Positions 55,275-64,000 of a stretch of DNA of 64,000 nt are shown piece after piece. The DNA comes from Platerodrilus igneus (taxonomy: Eukaryota > Arthropoda > Insecta > Coleoptera > Lycidae): contig JARFIW010000966.1 in the NCBI GenBank assembly GCA_036346225.1, positions 2,672,501 through 2,736,500 on the forward strand, read 5' to 3'. The position numbers were made by a program, and so were the translations under genes. Position 1 is the first letter of the stretch, and every line of letters begins with the position of its first letter. The notes under the pieces are model-generated. The model was not told the origin of the DNA, ran no database searches, and saw only the letters and a program-made list of their open reading frames with translations.

Positions 55275-55920
55275 AATGCATATGAAATGAAAATAAATGT
55301 GTGCTGCTACTTAATACTACTTACGTTTATATGAGTTTATAAATACATAAAACTATGGAAGTTAGGCATTACTTCATTAAAATTAAGAATAAACATGTCA
55401 AAAGTGACAGACGTTTACATAACCTCAATTAGTTGTTTAAACTAATGTAGTATAATTAAGGTGTAAAGTTGACTAAACTATAATAGTAGGTATACAAGTT
55501 GACTAGACTAAAGTGTTGTAAATTAAAGAGAAGTGGTAAAAAATATTTTTTTCAAATTACCTGAGTTAGTACTTTCTGTTTCACTCATGTAAAACCATAG
55601 TTTTACATAGTGAAACAGAAAGTACTAACTCAGGTAATTTAAAAAATATATATTTTTTTACCACTTCTCTTTAATTTACAATACTTTAGTCTAGTCAACT
55701 TGTATACCTACTATTATAGTTTAGTCAACTTTACACCTTTAATTATACTACATTAGTTTAAACAACTAAATGAGGTTATGTAAACGTTCATCACTTTTGA
55801 CATGTTTATTCTTAATCTTTAATGAAGTAATGCCTAACTTCCATAGTTTTATGTATTTATAAACTCATATAAACGTAAGTCAGTATTAATGAGACTATAT
55901 TTATTGTATATATCATATGC

Positions 55921-55923
<3 letters not shown>
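55275..55923. repeat. 649-bp palindrome, two about 320-bp arms
   Basis: The arms mirror each other from AATGCATATGA (55275) to its complement (55913-55923), centred near 55598 with a 4-nt spacer between GTAAAAC and GTTTTAC. Long identical blocks include TTAGTCTAGTCAACTTGTAT and its mirror. Only scattered differences and small indels separate the arms. No open frame or known element was recognised inside. The right arm runs straight into (TA)n. Confidence 0.92.

Positions 55924-55956
<33 letters not shown>
55922..55956. repeat. (TA)n microsatellite, right of palindrome
   Basis: TA run directly adjoining the right arm of the 649-bp palindrome. Confidence 0.9.
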
Positions 55957-55960
<4 letters not shown>

Positions 55961-58035
55961 TCAAAGTGTAATTAAAAGGGTCATTGGGTTATATAAGGGC
56001 ACAAATGAACTCATAGGTTGAGAGCTTTTGAATAAGGGAAGACAAATTTATTTAATTAGGGAGTTAGAATATCTTTAACAAGTTATTTTTTTTTATTAAG
56101 AAGTGTATAATAATGTAGGATCAATGTAATTTAGCCAAGAATAATGTAACAATATTTGTATAAACATAGAGCAGAATAAATAATAATTGGGCTAAAATTT
56201 TTCTAACGTATATAAATTTGTAGTAAAGTAATTATATGAAAGTCTAAAAGTCTGGAACAGGTGATAAAGCAACATTTCTGTTCTAAAACGTAAAATCCGA
56301 CACGTTTAAATAAAATAACGAGGGTAGATAACAGTTCTTGGTAAACTTGGCAACAAACAAGCTTCAATGGGTTATCGGAAAAGAACAGCCGTTGGGATTA
56401 AGGTAGCCGCGGTTTTGTGGTTAAAATATTGATTTCAATTTTGAAGGTGGTATAGTAAGGAGCCAACCGAAACTCCAAGACAGAATAATAGTGTATTGAG
56501 TGCAAGAGGAATGCCTATATATAATTCAGGGGGCAGTATTGTTAGGAGACCTAAATAAAATCGATAATTTTAAGGATATTTAAAAGCAAACACGAGTCTG
56601 TTAAAAAGTGGGAAATGGAGCCAAGCGAAGTGATTGGCGTGTATTGTAAAAGAAGGACAGAGATCCAGCTGGTGGAAGCGTATGTGTGAAATAAAACTAT
56701 AGGTACAAGGGAGATGAGAGATGTTTGTTCAAGTTAGAGGCGTTGACAAAGAAAGGCGTATAGGCTAAGTTCGGACAACGGAGTGACAGTTTAAAGCGAT
56801 TTTCCGAGTATTGTTATGTTCGTTATAAAAATTTACAAGAATCGGAGATACGTTAAAGCTTTTTCGATGAAATGCAGGACGATTAGAAAACAATTTTTCG
56901 GAATTATAGCAACGGGTATACAAGTATACGTGCCAATTTAAAACAGGGGAGGGGGCGAATTTTACTTATATAATCACTGGCAGAAAGGGGTCTCGGCCTC
57001 TTTTGCTCTTGCTTTTTCGTTGAGATTTCATCCAGCATTGGTGAACTAGTGCAAGTTAATACAATTTTATGTAGAAGCTAAAAGCATCTTTGTGGTAAAA
57101 CGTTAAAGTGGTACGTAAGTACAAAGCTTGTTAAGTTTGGTATTGGAATGCACGAAAATTAAAGTTTGAAAGTGTTTGGATGATACAAAAAAGCGATGTT
57201 TGAATAATAAAATATTGGAATTTTTGGAATGGAAATTGATAACAACGGTATGCATGGCGGAGATGGTAATTGGACCAGGGAGTTAGCTGATGGACGGGGT
57301 GCTACTAGACGGCAGCATTTTCAAGGCGCTAGATGGTGGAGCACACTTAGAAGTTAAAAACCAGGTAGGCGATAGAATAGAACATTGACTGGTGAATATT
57401 TTTATGGTGGTGGTAATTATTTGGATTTGAATTTGATGTGTTTTATTATTATTTGACATTTTATGAACAGACATTTATGGGACTTCAAAGGAAAATTGAT
57501 CTTTGAAAATAATTAATGAATTTTAGATAACCAAATGTTGTAAAGAGGTATAGAGGACTTATTAATATTTGGTAATGCAGGAAATTTATATGCACAGCTG
57601 TAGAAGTTTTATTATGAGCTCATGCTAAGACAAAAGGGTAACGTAAGGGATGAGGAACGCCCTTTTACTTTAAATAAAAATATATGTGTTTAAAAGGTTA
57701 TCAGTTTGCATGATAATTGTTATAAAATTATTGAAATGTATGGATGTACCTAAAGGAATGGTGTTTTAAAATGTATTATGGATCTAATGTAAATAGAGTG
57801 TGATATATTTGGTCAAATGAGTTATTTTTGAGTGTGTGTTTGGGGCGAATGCCTATTTAGGTTTCAGCCTAAGGATATAGACAGGAGGTTTTAGATGTAA
57901 CAAGTAGGTGTCAATATTATTAGGAGCAGCCGAGGAATTATTTAGAGCAGCCGAGGGCGAGACTAATACAGGTAATTTCATATAAATTATGACGGCCGAT
58001 AACTGGGGCTGGATTCTACAAGCTTAACCTACACA

Positions 58036-58078
<43 letters not shown>

Positions 58079-59560
58079 AAGTGTACGTAATAGCTAAAAG
58101 AGTATAAAGAGTATTTTGGTGTTTTAAGATTGTGTATATGCCAAATGAAGCCAATGATCAGATCACGTAACTGTAAAATTTGTGTTTGCCGTACTTTACA
58201 AATGGTAAAGTATTTTAAGTATATTAGTCAGAGTAGAAGTGCCAATACGAAAAACAATGACTTGATGACGTGAGAAAACGCAGTATTCAAGGATTTATAC
58301 TAAGTTGTACGTTGATGAGCCAAAGAGTGTAAATTTGCTTATCTAAAAGTCGGATGCGTCTGTGGAAGTTCCACTATTCAAAACACAGAGCCAGGTTTAT
58401 ATGTGAAACATTTCGGCACTTATTTATTAGAATCAACCTTTGGACAAACTTGTGGTATCAAAATTATATGTGAAAATATTGTATCAGAACTGATTGAAGT
58501 GCAACGCGGTCATATGAACCAATGATTGAACATTTAATTATATAATTGTAAAGTGTAAAAGATGATGAATAGGTATTAGTGACACAAACTAGTTGGGACG
58601 ATTTAATTGGATGTTGGGTTTGTTAAAAATGTAAAAGGAGTAGGCATAATTTAAAGGTGGTATCACCTAGGTAAACATAATAATAGAGAGATCGATTTGA
58701 ATTATTTTTGCAACAAGACGTGTTTTTGGAAAATTGCGCTAATTTTGGATATTTAAAAGTTTAAAATAAAATATTTTGGAAAGTAAAGCCTTTAATTGAA
58801 ATAAAGTAGAATATAGATAGTTAAACGGAATAGTAATAGTCAAGAAGAGTAAAAAGGTACAAGATTGGATATTGGAGCGGCACGGAGACAAGCATAAATA
58901 AGAGTGGATATTTAGAACGAGTTGAATTGAGATAAAAAGGATTTGGATTGGAATTATTAGACGGAACGAAAACGAATTAGAGTGATTTGGATAGTACATT
59001 GCGGATAGATTGGTATTGAGTGGAAAGTAGAAAGCAGCATAGAATTGGAACGAGCAGGTTAAGGATCGGATATTGTTGGAGTAGAAGGAGTGTTAAGAAG
59101 AACGAAGGCAAAATTATAGGAAAATTAGCGCGGGGGAAGTTAAAATTTAAGGTATTCAAAATTCTAAATTTAGTCATTATTTATAGATTTGGGTGGATAT
59201 CAAAACTAAATAAATCAAAACCTGGTGTCTGGAAAGCAGAGTAGTCCTGGTGATAGTGAAACGCAGTGTGAAAACCCATGCGGTGACTGAGATCTTGAGC
59301 CAGAATTCAGAAAGGCCTACAGCGAAGAATAAATCGGGTGAGTACTTTGTTTTTGATACGTCAAAGTCAATTTGGTAAGCGTAATTGATTTGGCACAAGG
59401 CTACACGGATCTGCTTATTAAATTTGGCATATACGAAAATAAGGTTACGTATACTAAAATAAAGGTAGTGCAGTTTGGTCGCTGTCGTGACCATCTACCT
59501 ATCACTGAACCCACGGTAGGTACGTGTAGATACCCTGAGAAGGAGATTTTCAATAGTCGA

Positions 59561-59562
<2 letters not shown>
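55957..59562. other. Non-coding stretch with possible LTR start
   Basis: No protein domain. At 56536-56560 a purine-rich CAGGGGGCAGTAT is followed by TGTTAGGAGACC, the arrangement of a polypurine tract and LTR start. A TATA-like ACTTATATAATC at about 56964 could be its promoter. The LTR end was not found. The (TA)n at 58041 is listed separately. 59240-59345 is GC-richer and ends in a donor-like GGGTGAGT, with no recognisable exon. Confidence 0.3.
58041..58077. repeat. (TA)n microsatellite
   Basis: Pure TA run. Confidence 0.95.
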
Positions 59563-59611
<49 letters not shown>

Positions 59612-59725
59612 AGATGTATCTGTAAACAAACTCTATGAAAATAATAGAGCCTATTGACGAAGACAAATCGGGCTGGTAGTTATTAGCCATTAACAAACAT
59701 TAGCTTATTACTTCATGAGGAAACA

Positions 59726-59771
59726 TCCACTGACCGACGGTTTCGGCTTTATTAAGCCTCCTCAGAGTGAA
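59726..59771 (-). ncRNA. Hammerhead ribozyme (minus-strand arm)
   Basis: Exact reverse complement of 59792-59837, so the description given there applies. Transcription leftward out of the palindrome centre would produce it. Confidence 0.8.
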
Positions 59772-59791
59772 ATAGTCTCCAAGAACCCTAT

Positions 59792-59837
59792 TTCACTCTG
59801 AGGAGGCTTAATAAAGCCGAAACCGTCGGTCAGTGGA
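59792..59837 (+). ncRNA. Hammerhead ribozyme (plus-strand arm)
   Basis: Self-cleaving RNA, type I. Stem I: UUCACU (59792-59797) with AGUGGA (59832-59837), 6 bp including one G-U. Core CUGAGGA (59798-59804) fits CUGANGA. Stem II: GGCU with AGCC (59805-59808 and 59815-59818) around a UAAUAA loop. Core GAAA (59819-59822). Stem III is only 3 bp (ACC with GGU) around GUC, followed by the cleavage base C at 59831. Every invariant core base is present. Such a very short stem III is known from the hammerheads of Penelope-like elements and retrozymes, which usually cleave better as dimers. No RT or GIY-YIG gene lies nearby. Confidence 0.82.
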
Positions 59838-59957
59838 TGTTTCCTCACCGATGAAGTAATAAGCTAATGTTTTGTTAATGGCTATATAACTACCAGCCCG
59901 ATTTGCATTCGTCAATAGGCTCTATTATTTTCATAGAGTTTGTTTACAGATACATCT

Positions 59958-59996
<39 letters not shown>

Positions 59997-59997
<1 letters not shown>

Positions 59998-60429
59998 CTT
60001 CTTGATAATTCTTGCGCGTAAGTTAAATTAGAAAAGTTTTGGTGTCAAATCTTGGGATAAAGTCGCTCAGAAATTTAAACACAAAATATTAGATGTGTTA
60101 CATACACTTTTATGCATACGTTCTTCTGAAGTTATCTGCACGTGAGCACAGATGAGATAACATTGCAGTATTAATCGCATACTTATAAGTTTAAAACTCG
60201 TCCATGGCCATATATTTCTTTTTCTTTTAATTACAAGGTAAACTTGAAATATGTATGTGTATGTAATGATGAATAAATAGACGGCAAATCTATTCTTTCT
60301 GAAAAGGCGTTAAAAACATAATACGGTATACAAATAATTTTCATATGAAAGCCATCTATATTTGCAATCACCAAATACTGAAACTACCATATATTAAAAT
60401 TAGGTATCTTATTATACAGGAAACAGCCT
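59997..60429. other. AT-rich spacer
   Basis: No recognised feature. Confidence 0.4.
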
Positions 60430-62095
60430 GTATATATAGACTGAATTGAATTGCGACGGGTTGCAAAAGCCACATGCACTGAGGGCTCCTAGTGGGCCCA
60501 TTGTACTGACTTCCTTGCCCTATGTTTTTCTTTTATCGCTCATCCACCAGACCTTGCAGGTAAATTTGAGGATGTCAGACCTTGGGGTGTCTCTGATTGT
60601 TTTTTCACCAGGCCAAAAAATCCCCAGCATGTATCCTCAAAGTCGGGCGAGAGTCGAACATGTACATAGGATGTGCACCGACGTATCGACCTTCTGCGGG
60701 CAGTCACGAAAGATGAGTCGTCTGACGGCACATTCTGTACAGATGCTTTTTTAGTTTGCAGTGCCTAGTTAAAACACCGACTGATACAGCCATAGTTTCC
60801 ATCTTGGTAAGCGGATGACAAATTTTTCGATTTTAGTCATGGGAGACCTAATAAATAGTGTTGCCTGTCGGCAGTCTATTATATAAGCCCATCTGTCCTT
60901 ATGATAGAGGTGGGTTGCATGCCTTATCATGAAGAAAATCGTAGATGGTGCTATAGGAACCGATGGCTCTGCACCAACAAAACTTTGTGCCGATCCTTGT
61001 TTTATCAAATCGTCTGTGTGTTCATTGCCGTGTACTCCTAAAAGCGCTTTAACCCAAATTAGCTCAAAGACGTTAGTGTTAGAAGTAAGCTCAAGGAGCA
61101 ATGGTATTGTAGTATTACCCATAAAAGGAGCTCCTCTTTATTTACGCTGCACTATTTCTTTTAATACGTATAGTTTTATTTTAGGTTTTACGTTTAAGAA
61201 TAGCGTTAGCACGGTGCATGATGGCTATGACTTTTGCTTGGAAGACAGTTGACAGCTTGCCGAGTGTGATAGTTTCAATATGGTCTAGGTCATCTTAAAA
61301 GATGCCTGTCTCGGTACCTTTATTTGTTTTGAAACCATCCGCATATATGGAAGTGTCAGTTGAGGAAGCATCTTCACTGTTAAGACTAACTTCTAATCGC
61401 TTCCTGAAGATCATTAAAGCTGCGATCGAGTCCACGATTTCTTACTGGAGAGGCGTGTTACGCACCGCCTCCCTTGTATGCTATTGTGTTTACCCCCGCC
61501 ACCCTTATCGATCCATATACCTTAAAACTTCAAACTAAGCGTCCCTTTAGAGACATCTTTTCCACATACAAGTCCAGCGGAGTAAGGTCTTGAATGGCTT
61601 CTAGGGCTTGCGTGAATGTGGTTCATATTGCGCCCTTAATACTTACACAGGTTAATCTATGGCTATAAAATAAACCTTTAGCTTCATTGCCTAGCTTGGC
61701 CCTGGGCCATCAGACAAAATCGGCATAGCAAACATTAGTCATACTACCAAGATGAATAGCCATAAAACAGTCTTCGGTGGAAGACTTCAAGGTTTGCCTA
61801 TGACAGATTTGCACTGCTAAAACACTAAGTTGGCCTTCGTAGTTTCGGCTTGTAGACGTTTGCCCAATTCAGATTCTTGTCAAAAATTATGCCAGGTACT
61901 TGATTTTTTCCGAAGAGTTAGAGGAGTTTGGATGAGTATTGGGGGTCTAGCTATCATTATCTTCAATTTATTAGAAAACAGCACCAGGCGTGTTTTATTG
62001 AGGATGATGGATAGAGAGTTATCGGAGCACCAGCATTCCGTAACCTTCAGTCCTACTTGCATCAAGTTACAAGCCCATATTATTTGTTTTTCATA
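60430..62095 (-). pseudogene. R1/I-like LINE: RT end and RNase H remnants
   Basis: Minus strand. 62065-61880 holds LKVTECWCSDNSLSIILNKT, then RLVLFSNKLKIMIARPPI, the segment after the catalytic box of Jockey/R1-type reverse transcriptases. Decayed sequence follows. An RNase H region lies at 61122-60769: ELIWVKALLGVHGNEHTDDL, the place of the usual W-V-P-G-H-x-G-x-x-G-N-E-x-A-D signature with the His lost but the last Asp kept. Then PSVPIAPSTIFF and the CRQATLFI segment. The 3' end is near 60430. A LINE with RNase H after RT belongs to the I/R1/Loa side of the tree. 5'-truncated and full of stops. Confidence 0.75.
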
Positions 62096-63661
62096 CTTTA
62101 GTCTATCCTATAACGATGTTCTATCTAAAATAATGATTTCTATTCATATTAGTTTATACGAATTCTAGAACCTTATTTCATAGTGTATTAGCTATTACTC
62201 GTGTACGAAGCTTGGTTATATATAAATGTGCAATTTTTATCTAAGCTGAATGGTTTGATTTCATTAAATAATATGTCATCAAATGTGATGTTTTAATAGG
62301 TTGAACCTCTGCTATGGGAATGATATTCATAAACAATTGATATTTCCATTAACCTTCATCAAATTTCTCGTAATGAAACTATATTGTTACCATGTGATAC
62401 GCGATGTAGGAAATTTAAATGGAGGTTTTCTGTTATTTCTTGAAGTAGCACTGACAAGCTATCGCTTCTACCAGTAGAGCAACACAGTTGGCGCAAAGAT
62501 AAATATCCAGTGTAAATGGTTATTTATATGCCTTATGCGTAAGTGAAACTGTGAATTGCTGTGTTCTCTAAATGTTCATGGTTTTTTTCCAGAATTTAGA
62601 TGTATAAGCAGTTAACGATGCAGGTATGACGTTGGTAATTTTATGTTTGTTGTAGAATACACTAAAGTCAGAGGCTTGTTAAAAGCTTTAAATGTTAAAT
62701 AAATAAATATAAGTTGCATTAAAGCTGTGACAGTGATTACAATTTTACTAATTTATTTTGCAAAATGTAAGCTAGTAAGTGCAAGGTGGATTTCGTCGTA
62801 AGGCACACATACTTTAATTCCTAACCAATCCTGCTGGATGGTAGTATCTTTAGAGTGATTAACTGTAAAAGTATAAATTCAAAAGCTGTTTAATTTATTA
62901 ATTTCGCACCGAGTTAAAATTTTGCTTATGAATACGGTCGTTGAAAGTTGGACATAATATAAAGTGTGAGGCTAGGATTGCCCATTCAAATGAATTAAAC
63001 TATACGAAGAATGAATAATAAGGGGCACTCTATTGTTAGGAATTCCACATACATTGCGGATACAAATCCTATATTCTAAAATGTCAGATACAAAGTAGAA
63101 CGCGCTTTGATTAATGTACCAAATGCCAACCTACTAGAGTTAATTTCCTCACACCTACCTATCTCTTCTAAACGAGACAAACCGGTTAAGGTCGCTTTAT
63201 ACAAAATAACTATCTTTTTGAAACATGGAAAACTTAAAGGTAAGCTCTTGAATTGTAATAAAGCGATGAGAATTTGTTGAGTCTAAAATTGAAACAACTT
63301 CGCGTGAGTCTTTTGTATGAAGTCGGTGGTGTTAACAAACATGCTAATAAGATGACAGCGATGAAGTAAGAACTTCCTATAAAAATGACAAGGCGTAAAA
63401 CTTTTTTAATTTATAATGCCTGTAGAAAACTTTGTGTTCAGCTTAAGTTATTTGTGTCAAACTTTCGCAAACTCGACTTTCAATTCTAAGGACCAGGTTA
63501 AAGCAAAACATAATTTAAACTAATTGACGAATGCAAATATCGTAACCTTAAGAGATAGCTCTATAAACATTTAAATTGAAGATTGCAAGTAATTTCAGCC
63601 GAAGAATATGGTACAAAAAAATAACAATGAAATAAAGTATATTCTATCGCACTACAAGCTC

Positions 63662-63662
<1 letters not shown>
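62096..63662. other. AT-rich, one weak dispersed repeat
   Basis: No gene recognised. 63090-63130 shares AGATACAAAGTAGAAC and AATGCCAAC with 44106-44150. Confidence 0.4.

Positions 63663-63716
<54 letters not shown>
63663..63716. repeat. (TA)n microsatellite
   Basis: Pure TA run. Confidence 0.95.
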
Positions 63717-63718
<2 letters not shown>

Positions 63719-63719
63719 C

Positions 63720-64000
63720 CGTGGACCTTGGGTTTAATCTCTGGAACTCGCTAAAAATCAATCGAGCCCCAACGTTGGGCCGTCATAAGAATGCCGTGGT
63801 TCTTGGCTTAAGAATCGTACCCCTCTAATTACCAATTTTATAACCAATCGAAAATTTGCACACAATAGAAAATTTTCAAAAAAACATTAATTTCTTACCC
63901 AGATTCCAGTCTCCTCGGTTGAATTGCTTTCTTCAACTGCTTCCGGCTAGCTCAGTTAGACCTCCTCTTGGATACCTAGATTCACTCTCATATTCTCTAT
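63720..64000 (-). mobile_element. Possible leader of another gypsy-like element (minus)
   Basis: Read on the minus strand, CGGCCCAACGTTGGGGCTCG at about 63766-63785 resembles the TGGCGCCCAACGTGGGGC primer-binding region common in insect gypsy elements. It would place an LTR at higher coordinates, beyond or at the window edge. The LTR border could not be fixed. Confidence 0.35.

Larger units (their letters stand above)
59563..59996. repeat. 434-bp palindrome including (TA)n ends, carrying two hammerheads
   Basis: (TA)n at 59563-59606, left arm to 59775, 12-nt spacer, right arm from 59788, (TA)n at 59963-59996. The arms match base for base over long blocks (for example GATGTATCTGTAAACAAACT and its mirror). 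The few differences are an ATGAGG against ATCGGTGAGG indel and several single-base changes. Each arm holds one hammerhead on the strand pointing outward from the centre. Confidence 0.95.

Noticed and set aside
60446..61538. Plus-strand frames over the R1-like LINE
   Set aside because: They are opposite-strand readings of the decayed RT/RNase H region.
1..64000. CRISPR arrays, operons, phage genes
   Set aside because: No regularly spaced short repeats, no dense long open frames and no prokaryotic signals; the composition and elements are those of an animal genome.

Overview
The window looks like a non-coding, transposon-rich stretch of a large AT-rich animal nuclear genome, most likely an arthropod and probably an insect. 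I see no bacterial operons, no ribosome binding sites and no CRISPR arrays. Almost every recognisable protein is a decayed transposable-element protein. (TA)n microsatellites, tRNA-derived SINEs, Crypton, Tc1/mariner, hAT, Ty3/gypsy, RTE-like, CR1/Jockey-like and R1-like elements all occur within 64 kb. No host gene could be assigned with confidence. Two or three short exon-like segments (18.48-18.65 kb, 24.60-24.86 kb) and one TATA/first-ATG arrangement (52.76 kb) are the only hints of host coding sequence. The species cannot be named from the sequence.

Layout. 0.7-1.8 kb: broken Crypton-type tyrosine recombinase. 2.7-4.4 kb: mariner-like element with unusually long (about 350 bp) inverted repeats and a wrecked transposase. 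7.5-11.2 kb: RTE-like LINE whose reverse-transcriptase region is split by a 1,043 bp solo LTR, followed by two more partial copies of its 3' end in tandem; two copies keep an identical 3'-UTR stem-loop. 14.4-15.45 kb: three SINEs. 20.08-24.5 kb: a SINE abutting a nearly intact CR1/Jockey-like LINE (ORF2 broken by only two frameshifts and one stop). 25.24-31.96 kb: a complete Ty3/gypsy element with both LTRs and matching 4-bp target duplications; it carries two nested SINEs and a 1,583 bp solo LTR inside its 3' LTR. 33.99-38.98 kb: a DDE transposon with inverted repeats whose transposase is cut by a 1,669 bp hAT-type element with a perfect 8-bp target duplication. 39.5-40.3 kb: ORF1 remnant of an I/R1-like LINE with a zinc knuckle. 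41.1-41.6 kb: degenerate GACCCGG-rich repeat split by a SINE. 45.9-48.2 kb: minus-strand 5' half of the RTE-like LINE. 48.4-48.6 kb: second Crypton fragment. 51.7 kb: near-perfect 69-nt palindrome. 55.3-55.9 kb and 59.56-60.0 kb: two large, nearly perfect palindromes bordered by (TA)n. 60.4-62.1 kb: minus-strand R1/I-like LINE with RT and RNase H remnants. 63.7 kb to the end: a possible leader of another gypsy-like element.

The most interesting signal is the 59.56-60.0 kb palindrome. Each arm, on opposite strands, carries a complete minimal hammerhead ribozyme (all conserved core bases present, a 6-bp stem I, 4-bp stem II, and a very short 3-bp stem III). This is the design known from Penelope-like elements and retrozymes. 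The arms are nearly identical, so the structure is young. Three other sites next to or near (TA)n arrays carry related but incomplete motifs.

The nesting gives a relative chronology. The RTE LINE and gypsy element are older than the solo LTRs inside them, the DDE transposon is older than the hAT inside it, and the palindromes are among the most recent events. Coordinates of element edges were read by eye; edges backed by target duplications are precise, the others are approximate.
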